Of a stretch of DNA of 64,000 nucleotides, positions 1 through 6,817 are shown piece after piece. A program made the translations under genes and the position numbers. Position 1 is the first letter of the stretch, and each line of letters opens with the position of its first letter. The notes beneath the pieces were generated by a model. That model was not told the origin of the DNA, ran no database searches, and saw nothing but the letters and a program-made list of their open reading frames with translations. This stretch comes from Mesorhizobium atlanticum (GTDB lineage: Bacteria > Pseudomonadota > Alphaproteobacteria > Rhizobiales > Rhizobiaceae), in contig NZ_QMBQ01000001.1 of the NCBI RefSeq assembly GCF_003289965.1, forward strand, positions 124,001-188,000. The letters are read 5' to 3'.

Positions 1-110
1 CCGCGCGGCGCGAGAAGCCGGTCAGCAAAGCGGGTCTCGCCTTCATGATCGCGGTCTGGGTGCTGGCGGCGCTGGCGCTCACCTGGCTGTTCTGGCCGAA
101 GCCGGCCTAA
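1..110 (+). CDS. C-terminal fragment of a membrane protein
   Basis: The reading frame is open from the left edge and stops with TAA at 108-110. About 35 residues are visible: a basic stretch (ARREKPVSK) followed by one strongly hydrophobic helix rich in Leu, Ala and Trp, ending in PKPA. This looks like the last transmembrane segment of a protein whose body lies outside the window. The family cannot be named from this fragment. Confidence 0.6.
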   Translation, partial: ARREKPVSKAGLAFMIAVWVLAALALTWLFWPKPA

Positions 111-263
111 GCGTCGATTGTACTGGAGCTCGCCGTTCTTGCGCCGAGAGCGGCGCCCATCCTGTTGAATTAGCGGCCTCTTGTATTCGATGCAAATCAG
201 GATCATGCTGAAGAGTGCGCAAAACAACATGCGTAGCGGGTGGGTCAAAAGGGGTAAGGCGTG

Positions 264-422
264 ATGGAGTTTGCAGTCTGCTACGACCACAGCGGGTTCG
301 ATCTGGCGTGGTCGATCTTCCTCGATCTCACTGCTTTCCTTGCGCTGATGACGCCATGGGCGATCGCGCGGTTGATCGAGATCGCGCGCGAGGATGCCGC
401 CACCGGATTGCAGGTCGCGTGA
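264..422 (+). CDS. small hypothetical membrane-associated protein (52 aa)
   Basis: An ATG at 264 follows an AAAAGGGG purine run about 10 bases upstream; a GTG directly before it is an alternative start. The product begins MEFAVCYDHSGFD, then has a hydrophobic stretch (about residues 16-36, rich in Leu, Ala, Phe and Trp) and ends with an acidic/basic tail. It could be a single-pass small membrane protein. No family is recognised. It is shorter than usual ORF cut-offs and could be chance, though composition and ribosome site favour a real gene. Confidence 0.4.
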   Translation: MEFAVCYDHSGFDLAWSIFLDLTAFLALMTPWAIARLIEIAREDAATGLQVA

Positions 423-454
423 CGGGCTGAAAGCCGCCTTCCTGGAATTGCCCC

Positions 455-559
455 TAAAGCGCGTCGCGATCTTTCAGATTCGCTCCATGCGCTTTGGGTT
501 TTTGATTTGCGCATGTCTTTGCCCGAAACCGGTTACGACTTTCGGGAGACATGCTTTAG
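455..559. repeat. RIME-like palindromic repeat, copy 1
   Basis: Two modules are visible: TAAAGCGCGTCGC followed by GCGCTTT, then GCATGTC, CCGAAACCGG, TTTCGGGAGACATGC and TTTAG. The same two-module layout recurs at 19968-20075 and 11925-12028, and the second module alone at 13361-13409 and 57351-57401. Each module can fold on itself. The element resembles rhizobial intergenic mosaic (RIME) sequences; that name rests on recollection of the family. Confidence 0.75.
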
Positions 560-777
560 CCGTCGCGGCCGACCTTTCGGATCGGCAAGTCGCCGAACAG
601 GGCCGAACAGTCAATCTCCTCCCGGAAATGCGCCTGCGGATCGAGCACCAGCCAGGAAGCGTGGGTGCGAAGCTTCTTCAGCCTGGCGTTCTTTTCCGCA
701 CGCGCCAAGCGCTCCGCCTCGTCTGTTGAGGCTTGAACCGGCCTTTCGGCCTTGTGATGGTGAGGAATCCTCGGCAT
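556..777 (-). CDS. hypothetical protein (73 aa)
   Basis: A basic protein, MPRIPHHHKAERP, with a predicted helical segment rich in Glu, Arg and Ala (about residues 17-40) and a C-terminal part containing HASWLVLD and LFGDLPIRK. Codon use looks protein-like, but there is no clear Shine-Dalgarno sequence before the ATG at 777. The stop lies at the edge of the RIME-like repeat. No known domain is recognised; it may be a small conserved rhizobial protein or a chance frame. Confidence 0.4.
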   Translation of the reverse strand: MPRIPHHHKAERPVQASTDEAERLARAEKNARLKKLRTHASWLVLDPQAHFREEIDCSALFGDLPIRKVGRDG

Positions 778-881
778 CGCGGGCTAGAACGCGCCCGACC
801 AGCTTTCGTTCCGCCGCATTGCGATGGCCACGGCCATACGTTTCGACGACGGACCAGCCTTGCAGCATTCAGGGAGTGGGG

Positions 882-939
882 TAGCCCGGCTTGCCTTGGC
901 GGTAAAAGAGTACGGCTCTCTTACAGGCAAGCCGGGCTA
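882..939. repeat. long perfect inverted repeat (cruciform-forming)
   Basis: TAGCCCGGCTTGCC (882-895) is the exact reverse complement of GGCAAGCCGGGCTA (926-939). The 30 bases between them contain a second near-palindrome, GTAAAAGAG against CTCTCTTAC, so the whole element can fold into one 58-base hairpin. There is no T-run on either side, so it is not a standard intrinsic terminator. It sits in the otherwise empty stretch 778-1109. Confidence 0.6.
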
Positions 940-1109
940 AAGCGCCGACCATTGGGTTTCCTTGGGGGGAGCCGGCGCACGGCCACACTGTCGGTTTCCA
1001 CCTGTGCCCGCAATTGTCGCTGAGGTCCTATGCGCCGGCGCAATGGTCCGAGCGGCCAGGGCCGAAACGTTCCTGCGTGGAATCGGCCGGCTTCCGGACG
1101 CCTGAACGC

Positions 1110-1295
1110 TCAAGCCCGCGTAGACCGGCTGCCTTTTTGGAGCGTGCTCTTGACGAAATGCTCGGCGTGCCGCGCCCACTCGGCTTCGGTGACGTCGTTC
1201 TCCCGAACAGACTGCCTGAAAGCTTCGCGCAATGCCTCGAGCTCAAAAATCGATAGCCGCTGATTGGTTTTGTGGTTTTTTGTGCCGACGTCCAT
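1110..1295 (-). CDS. hypothetical protein (61 aa)
   Basis: A small soluble protein with a central charged helical stretch (IFELEALREAFRQSVREN, then TEAEWARHAEHFVKS). The alternation of acidic, basic and hydrophobic residues is typical of a folded helical protein and unlike the shadow frames around it. No signal peptide or membrane segment is present. Function is unknown; it appears to be monocistronic. Confidence 0.5.
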   Translation of the reverse strand: MDVGTKNHKTNQRLSIFELEALREAFRQSVRENDVTEAEWARHAEHFVKSTLQKGSRSTRA

Positions 1296-1827
1296 ACTGC
1301 GTTGCCACGAACAGCAAGGTAACGCCCATCGTATAGGCGGCGCGTGTCTGGCCGATCAAGGCCTTGGCCCGACTTCTTTTGGGGGCAAATGCGGTCGCTA
1401 CCTCCCGCTTCTTACGCGAGCACAGAGCGGCCCGGCCGCGGGCCTCGGGCATCCGAGAGACATCGCTATATATTCATATCCACAACGCCCGACGGCAGGA
1501 CCGCGCCGGAGCGAGACTGCCGGGGCGTGGCGCTATATTCTGCGCGGCATACGTCTTTTGGTATGGACCTGGCGCCGGATTGGTGGTTGTGTCGGCGCTG
1601 CAAGAAATTAGGGTGGCAGCCGGCCCGCGTCTTCCCCGTCAATTGGAGTGGCGCGGGCATTTGCCATTCGGGGGTATGAGCGACCTTGCCGCTTGCGAAT
1701 CGGGCTGCTCCGCCGGCGCGCCGGCAACGGCCCGTCATTAACCTTCCTCATCGGCACGGACCAAGGTCGGTGTCGCAATTGCGTCCCCTCGCCTATACTC
1801 TCGCGAACGGGTGGGTGAACGGTGCCG
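1296..1827. other. intergenic stretch without a recognisable gene
   Basis: About 530 bases lie between a small minus-strand gene and the histidine kinase. All open frames here are Arg/Pro/Gly-rich chance frames without ribosome sites. A TATACT-like hexamer about 35 bases before the kinase start is the only candidate promoter element and lacks a properly spaced partner. Confidence 0.5.
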
Positions 1828-3231
1828 ATGTTCGGGAGGTATCTGAAACGACTTGCAGGAATCTGGGGCGGGCTCTCGCTTGCCTGGCAGTTCGTGATCG
1901 CGGGAGGCATCGGCCTTCTGGCGGTGATGCTCGTGGTCGGGCTGTGGGTGACATCGCAGATCCGTGACGGCGTCTTGCACAATTCCGCCGCCACCACCGC
2001 GCTCTATGTCGACAGCGTGATCGCGCCGCTGCTGCCCGACATGCGCAAGAGCCAGCAGCTGGACGACACCGTCAAACGGGCGCTGGACGAGACGCTCGGC
2101 CAGGGAGCGCTTGGGAAAAGGCTGGTGTCGTTCAAGCTATGGCGGCGCGACGGCACGATTCTCTATTCGAAGGACGCCAGCCTCATCGGCAGGCAGATAA
2201 AGCCCAACGCCAACCTCGTCGCCGCTTTCGCCGGCAATGTCATGGTCAAATACAACTCCAACAGGCTCGTAGACGAGGAAGACGAGAAGGAACGGTCGAT
2301 GGGAGTGCCGCTGCTCGAGATCTACAACCCGGTGCGCGAACCCTGGTCGGGCGAGGTCGTGGCCGTGTCTGAATTCTACGAATTGTCCGGCGATTTTGAG
2401 GAATCGCTGCACTCGGCCCTGTTGTGGAGCTGGCTGGTAGTGGCGGGCGCCACGGCGGCGGCGCTTGCGCTGCTCTCGGGCATCGTTTTCCGGGGCAGCC
2501 GCACCATCGTCACGCAGCAGGCGGCGCTCGAGGCCAAGGTCTCCGAATTGCAGGCGGCACTGGCGCAGAACTCGATGCTGCGGCAGCGCGTCCAGCGCGC
2601 CTCGCGCCGCGCCACCGCCATCAACGAGCGCTATCTGAGGCGAATCGGCGCCGACCTGCATGACGGGCCGGCGCAACTTGTGGCGCTCGCCGCGCTCAGG
2701 ATGGACAGCCCGGCGCTGGTCGATCCGGCCACGTCGAGCACGCTGCGCGAAGCCGAGATCGCCGGTATCCACAAGACGCTCGGCGAAGCGATGCGCGAGA
2801 TACGCGGCATCTGCAACGGGCTGGTGCTGCCGCAGATCGAAACCCAGGCCATCGCCGACATCCTGCGCCTGGCGGTGGCCGAGCATGAGCGCCGCACCAG
2901 CACCAATGTGTTACTAACCCTGCCAGAGCGCTTGCCGGAACTCGGCACCTCGGAAAAGATCAGCATCTATCGCTTCGTGCAGGAAGGCCTGAACAACGCC
3001 TTCCGGCACGGCAAGGGCAAGGGCCAGCAGGTCAGGGCCACGACGAAAGGCGGCAAGCTTCTTGTCGAGGTCGTGGACACCGGCCCCGGCTTCGATCCGG
3101 CCCGAAGCGAGGGACTTGGGCTTGCGGGCCTCAGGGAACGTATAGAAAGCATAGGCGGTCAGTTCGAGACACTGACAGGCCCCGGAGGAACAAGACTGGT
3201 GATCACCTTGTCTGTCGAGGAGCAACCGTGA
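1828..3231 (+). CDS. sensor histidine kinase, HisKA_3 (NarL/LuxR-type system)
   Basis: A 467-residue membrane kinase. An N-terminal transmembrane helix (about 17-41) and a second one (about 197-221) bracket a periplasmic sensor region of roughly 150 residues with no recognised domain. A short coiled coil follows, then a HisKA_3 dimerisation domain with DLHDGPAQ (His about 278), then a HATPase_c domain with an N box GLNNAFRHG (about 386) and G box DTGPGF (about 418). It should autophosphorylate and pass phosphate to the regulator whose GTG start overlaps its stop by four bases. GTG at 1822 is an alternative start. The signal sensed cannot be told. Confidence 0.93.
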   Translation: MFGRYLKRLAGIWGGLSLAWQFVIAGGIGLLAVMLVVGLWVTSQIRDGVLHNSAATTALYVDSVIAPLLPDMRKSQQLDDTVKRALDETLGQGALGKRLVSFKLWRRDGTILYSKDASLIGRQIKPNANLVAAFAGNVMVKYNSNRLVDEEDEKERSMGVPLLEIYNPVREPWSGEVVAVSEFYELSGDFEESLHSALLWSWLVVAGATAAALALLSGIVFRGSRTIVTQQAALEAKVSELQAALAQNSMLRQRVQRASRRATAINERYLRRIGADLHDGPAQLVALAALRMDSPALVDPATSSTLREAEIAGIHKTLGEAMREIRGICNGLVLPQIETQAIADILRLAVAEHERRTSTNVLLTLPERLPELGTSEKISIYRFVQEGLNNAFRHGKGKGQQVRATTKGGKLLVEVVDTGPGFDPARSEGLGLAGLRERIESIGGQFETLTGPGGTRLVITLSVEEQP

Positions 3232-3872
3232 GCACACCCATCCGCATCGCAATAGTCGACGACCACCCCCTGTTTCGCGAGGGCGTTGCGCGCAGCCTCG
3301 GCGAGATAGGCGGCTTCGAACTCGTGGGTGAAGGCGCCAGCGCCGAGGACGCCGAAAGGCTGGTGCGCGCCAGCACGCCCGATATCCTCCTGCTCGACAT
3401 CAGCATGCCGGGCGGCGGCCTCGGCGCGCTCGCCAGCATCCTTTCAGCGACGCCCGAGCAGAAGATCGTCATGTTGACGGTGTCGGAGACCAATGCCGAC
3501 GTCGCCCAGGCGCTGAAGGCCGGCGCGCGCGGCTATGTGCTGAAAGGCGTCGGCTCCAAGGCGCTGGCCGAGATCCTGCGCGATGTCGCCAACGGCCAGA
3601 GCTATGTATCGCCGAGCCTCTCGGCCAGGCTGCTTTCCGACCTTCTGCAGCCTACCGGCAGCAAGCCGGATCCGCTCGCCCAGCTCACCGGCCGCGAGGC
3701 CGAGATCCTGAAGCTGGTCGCGGAGGGGCTGAGCAACAAGGAAGTGGCCGCCCGGCTGTCATTGCAGGAAAAGACGGTCAAGCACCACATGACCAGGGTG
3801 CTCGCCAAGCTCAACGTGCGCAACCGCACCGAAGCGGCGCTGCTGATGCATGAGGCAAGGGAGAGGAATTAG
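3228..3872 (+). CDS. response regulator, NarL/FixJ family (REC + LuxR HTH)
   Basis: A 214-residue regulator starting with GTG inside the stop of the kinase gene, so the pair is translationally coupled. The receiver domain has the acidic pair VDDHP (11-12), a phospho-acceptor Asp near 57 in LLLDISMPG and the conserved Lys in GYVLKG. A LuxR-type helix-turn-helix (about 147-205, LTGREAEIL to NRTEAALL) ends the protein. It is expected to bind DNA as a dimer when phosphorylated by the partner kinase. The target genes are unknown; the next genes are on the opposite strand. Confidence 0.95.
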   Translation: MSTPIRIAIVDDHPLFREGVARSLGEIGGFELVGEGASAEDAERLVRASTPDILLLDISMPGGGLGALASILSATPEQKIVMLTVSETNADVAQALKAGARGYVLKGVGSKALAEILRDVANGQSYVSPSLSARLLSDLLQPTGSKPDPLAQLTGREAEILKLVAEGLSNKEVAARLSLQEKTVKHHMTRVLAKLNVRNRTEAALLMHEARERN

Positions 3873-3889
3873 GGGAACCGGGGACCGAC

Positions 3890-3996
3890 GAATTGAAGAA
3901 CTGAAGAATTGAAGAATTGAGGAGTTGGAGAGCTGTAGAGCTGAGAAAACAAGGAAACGGTGTGACTGATCCCCTCTTTCTTCAGTTCTTCAATTC
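3890..3996. repeat. 19-bp perfect inverted repeat in purine-rich DNA
   Basis: GAATTGAAGAACTGAAGAA (3890-3908) is matched exactly by its reverse complement at 3978-3996. Between them the plus strand carries imperfect repeats of GAAGAATTGA, GAGGAGTTG and GAGCTG units. The whole tract is strongly purine/pyrimidine skewed. It lies just after the response regulator stop and could serve as a terminator-like structure, but there is no T-run. Confidence 0.6.
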
Positions 3997-4035
3997 CTCA
4001 GCTCCTCACTCCCAGTTCCCCTCCCCCAAACGCAA

Positions 4036-4063
4036 TCACCCCCGCCTCGAGGGACGGGGGTGA
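4036..4063. terminator. GC-rich hairpin downstream of the first Gly-rich gene
   Basis: TCACCCCCG (4036-4044) pairs perfectly with CGGGGGTGA (4055-4063). It lies about 40 bases after the stop of the minus-strand gene ending at 4106. Its minus-strand 3 prime flank (TTGCGTTTGGG) has only a weak T content, so termination efficiency is uncertain. A similar C5/G5 stem follows the second paralogue at 4841-4872. Confidence 0.5.
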
Positions 4064-4105
4064 CATGCGAGGATATCGGAAAAAGGGGGTAGCCTTTCCC
4101 GGCCC

Positions 4106-4633
4106 TCACAGGCTCAGCAGACGATTCAGATCCTCCTCCGTCGCCTGCCGCTCGATGATGGTGCGGCCTTGCGCGTCGATCATCTCGAAACGGCCATTCT
4201 GGACTGATTCCTTCATGCCGTTGCGATGGACGACGGTGATCTTGTTGCCGTCAATCGAGAGCGTGTCGCCGGTTGCAGCGTTGGTATAGCTGTTCTTGCC
4301 GCCGGGATTGGTGTTGCCCTTGCCGCTGTTGTTGCCGGGCCCGGCATTGGGGTTGCCCCCACCGGCATTGCTGTTGTCGGAATTGCCACCGGCATTGCTG
4401 TTGCCGCTGTTGCCGGAATTCGAGCCACCTGCCGAGCCGGAATTCGAGCCACCGCCGCCGGAACCCGAGTTGCCTCCATTGCCATTGCCGCCGCTATTGC
4501 CGTTGCCGGCGTAGGCGGACACGAGCTTTGTCACGTTGCCCGGCGCCAACAGGCAGGGCGCGACCACAACCGCCAGCGCGACGGAGAGGCGCAGCGAAAG
4601 GTCGATTAGCCTTTTGCAGGCGGGTTGGCGCAT
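4106..4633 (-). CDS. exported Gly/Asn/Ser-rich protein, paralogue A (175 aa)
   Basis: The ATG at 4633 has AAGGA six bases upstream and is preferred to the upstream ATG at 4657. An N-terminal basic region and hydrophobic segment (about 10-30) form a signal peptide or anchor, ending near SAYA. A low-complexity tract of Gly, Asn and Ser follows (about 40-115). The C-terminal 60 residues are ordered in character: NAATGDTLS, ITVVHRNGMKE, VQNGRFEM, GRTIIERQAT and DLNRLLSL. This C-terminal domain is shared closely with the next gene, so both arose by duplication. Secretion is inferred; the function is unknown. Confidence 0.8.
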   Translation of the reverse strand: MRQPACKRLIDLSLRLSVALAVVVAPCLLAPGNVTKLVSAYAGNGNSGGNGNGGNSGSGGGGSNSGSAGGSNSGNSGNSNAGGNSDNSNAGGGNPNAGPGNNSGKGNTNPGGKNSYTNAATGDTLSIDGNKITVVHRNGMKESVQNGRFEMIDAQGRTIIERQATEEDLNRLLSL

Positions 4634-4753
4634 TCTTTTCCTTCTTGCCGGTTCCACCTCGGTTTGCCGAAGTTCCGCTCACGGCACAGGCGACGCGGAA
4701 CCGGTCTCTTGACGCAGGAGGTTAGGATCACATTCCGGCGACGCGACGAAAGC

Positions 4754-4765
4754 GGCCCACGACCC
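4754..4765. promoter_or_regulatory. shared upstream element of Gly-rich paralogue A
   Basis: GGCCCACGACCC occurs here, 121 bases before the start of paralogue A, and again at 5643-5654, 99 bases before paralogue B. The identical 12-mer at equivalent places suggests a common regulatory site or retained duplicate promoter sequence. No known regulator is assigned. Confidence 0.35.
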
Positions 4766-4840
4766 ATGCTCCAGCCGATCAGACCATTTCCGCCGCCATG
4801 GGTGACCAATGTCGCAGCAGCAGCCATCGCCACGGCTTTG

Positions 4841-4872
4841 AAAAAATTACCCCCGCACGGAGGCGGGGGTAA
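4841..4872 (-). terminator. intrinsic terminator for Gly-rich paralogue B
   Basis: TTACCCCCGC (4847-4856) pairs with GCGGGGGTAA (4863-4872), giving a ten-base stem. On the minus strand the stem is followed at once by six T residues (the A-run 4841-4846 on the plus strand). It lies about 140 bases after the stop of the gene ending at 5011, fitting a Rho-independent terminator for that gene. The rest of 4634-5010 holds only the upstream region of paralogue A. Confidence 0.7.
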
Positions 4873-5010
4873 GGTGAGTAGCCAGATTCCATCGCAAGAC
4901 GATCAGGACCGCAGAGACGAAGCAAAAGGTGGCAACCTGATTTTGCAGCGCTGACCTTCGGTCCCTTAAGATCTAATCCGAATAAAACCTCGCTCTCACA
5001 AACTCTGCTC

Positions 5011-5544
5011 TCACAAACTCTTCAGGCGATTGAGATCGGCCATGGTGGCCCTGCGGTCGACGATGGTGCGTCCGTATTTGTCTTCCATCCTGAACCGGCC
5101 GTTCTCGATCGTCTCCTTCATTCCATTGCGGTGCGTGACCTGGATGCTGCCTGCGGTGGCCTCGACCTTGTCGCCGGTCGCCGCGTTCACGTGGCTGTCG
5201 ACATCGCCGGCGCCGTTGCTCGAGCTGTCGTTCTCGCCGCTGTTGCCCTTGCTGTTCCCGCTGTTGCCGCCGCTATTGCCGTTTCCGTTTCCGCTGTTCC
5301 CGCCGCTATTGCCGCCACCGTTTCCGCTGTTGCCGCCGCTATTGCCGCCACCGTTCCCGCTGTTACCGCCGCCGCCGTTCCCACCACCATTGCCGCCACC
5401 GTTCCCACCGCCATTGCCGCCCTTGCCGGCATAGGCCTTGGTCACAACGACACCATCGACGGAGAGACTGAAAGGCGCGACAACAAGCACCAACGCAGTC
5501 AGCGCTCGCAAGACCAGCCTGCAGCCCCTGCGCGATGCGCGCAT
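5011..5544 (-). CDS. exported Gly/Asn-rich protein, paralogue B (177 aa)
   Basis: The ATG at 5544 is preceded by GGGAGAG, better than the longer frame from 5622, and gives almost the same length as paralogue A. A signal peptide or anchor (about 8-38, ending TKAYAG) leads into a nearly pure Gly/Asn/Ser tract made of GGGNGG and GNSGGNS units (about 40-115). The C-terminal domain has NAATGDKVE, IQVTHRNGMKE, IENGRFRM, GRTIVDRRAT and DLNRLKSL, matching paralogue A. The repetitive DNA at 5240-5430 could vary in length by slippage in multiples of three. Function is unknown. Confidence 0.8.
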   Translation of the reverse strand: MRASRRGCRLVLRALTALVLVVAPFSLSVDGVVVTKAYAGKGGNGGGNGGGNGGGNGGGGNSGNGGGNSGGNSGNGGGNSGGNSGNGNGNSGGNSGNSKGNSGENDSSSNGAGDVDSHVNAATGDKVEATAGSIQVTHRNGMKETIENGRFRMEDKYGRTIVDRRATMADLNRLKSL

Positions 5545-5642
5545 CCCGCTCTCCCAACGCCAGCCCTTCGGCCCGTCGGCCGAACTACCCCACCGGCAAT
5601 GTCGCAGCATAAGCATCCCCAATCAGCCCATGATTAGGAAGT

Positions 5643-5654
5643 GGCCCACGACCC
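5643..5654. promoter_or_regulatory. shared upstream element of Gly-rich paralogue B
   Basis: GGCCCACGACCC, identical to the copy at 4754-4765. It sits 99 bases before the start of paralogue B and close to a short palindrome at 5689-5706. Confidence 0.35.
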
Positions 5655-5688
5655 TTGTCTTGTCCACTCGGACTTATTGCTATTTTTG

Positions 5689-5706
5689 ATAAGACCTAAG
5701 TCTTAT
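5689..5706. promoter_or_regulatory. short palindrome ATAAGAC-CTAA-GTCTTAT
   Basis: A perfect seven-base inverted repeat with a four-base spacer lies in an AT-rich patch about 145 bases upstream of paralogue B, between it and the RhtA-like pseudogene. It could be an operator; no regulator can be named. Confidence 0.35.
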
Positions 5707-5773
5707 TTCAACCACCGGATGTGGTCGGATATTGCCGACGCGCGGATCGATTTTCTTCAAACCGGGCAACGCC

Positions 5774-6216
5774 TTAATGCGCGACGCTCAGAAATGGATT
5801 CGCGTGGCGCGACGGCTTTCGGGGAGTCAGGCCGGCGAAGGCGCGGGCCGCCGCGCGGCGACCGCCGCCGAAGGCGGCCGCAATGACGGCGGCTATGCCG
5901 GCGCATTGCGCAAGATTGAGCTTCTCCGCCAAAAACAGAAAGCCGGTCAGCACGGCGCGCAGACGGTGATGCCGTAGGCGGCGAGCCAGGGCAGGTTTTT
6001 CCGCGAGGGCAGCACCTTCCATGGCCTCAGCACCGCCGCCAGCATCAGCGCGCCGATGGCAAGCCTCAACACGGTCGTGCCTTCCGGCCCCAGCACCGGA
6101 AACAGGCTCTTGGCAAAGGCGGCGCCGACCTGCACCAACAGCATGGAGCCGAGCAGGCCGAGGATGGGCATGGCGCCGACATGCGCCTGCGGTTCTGCAA
6201 TCGGCGTCGATGTCAC
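5774..6216 (-). pseudogene. decayed EamA/RhtA-type exporter with internal deletion
   Basis: The first 85 residues from the ATG at 6216 read as the start of an RhtA-like drug/metabolite transporter: hydrophobic segments LGLLGSMLLVQVGAAFAKS and TVLRLAIGALMLAAVL, then LPWLAAYGITV. That frame then stops (ITVCAPC). In another minus-strand frame, coding resumes at once with GFLFLAEKLNLAQCAGIAAVIAAAF, which resembles the last helices of the same family. Roughly 130 central residues, several membrane helices, are missing and the frame is shifted. The remnant cannot make a full ten-helix exporter. Confidence 0.75.
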
Positions 6217-6817
6217 TTGCTCTCCGTTCCTCCTGCCCCGGTCGAGAATCGGAGATAAAGGCCTTTGCGGCAGCGCCGTCGTGAGTCAGCGGGCGGCGGA
6301 TGGTGGGACAAGGCGTGCCCTTCCCTCGGGCGGCAGGCCTGCTGCACCGCACAAGAACTTGAAATTCAAGATGCTTTCACAGGCCTTACCGTAGAACTTG
6401 GCACCGCGATCGAGCCTCTTTCTCAATATTCCCATCATGCTCGCTGCAGTTGCCGAGATAACCCTCCGACATCCCTGGCGATTGATGATTTCCGCAAATC
6501 AGACCAATTACCCATGACTTCATAAGACCATTAGATGGTCCGTACGGATATTTTCACAGCACAACCATTTACGTCCCGCAACGGCATCACATCTTATTTC
6601 AAGATCGTAAGCATTTTGTGTTGCACCGCAACATCCACCGCGACAATCGTGGAGCGGGGGCATGCCTGTTGGAGGATGCCATTATTGTGACTCGGATGGG
6701 CATTCTGCCGGCCGGCAGGGATTGCGCCCCCGGCCCCGACGGCGAGCGGTCGGCCCGCAGCGGCGAGATTCGCTCGCCCTCTGCCGCGTGGCGTGACCAA
6801 GCTGGCGAATGCCGCCG
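6217..6817. other. intergenic region before the glycan operon
   Basis: About 600 bases contain no convincing gene. The 6400-6620 part is relatively AT-rich and probably carries the promoter of the operon beginning at 6818. A perfect inverted repeat GACCAT-TAG-ATGGTC lies at 6526-6540 and could be an operator. No terminator or mobile element was recognised. Confidence 0.45.

Noticed and set aside
5240..5430. Regular repeat resembling a CRISPR array
   Set aside because: The periodicity is codon repetition for Gly/Asn/Ser in a coding gene; there are no unique spacers or cas genes.
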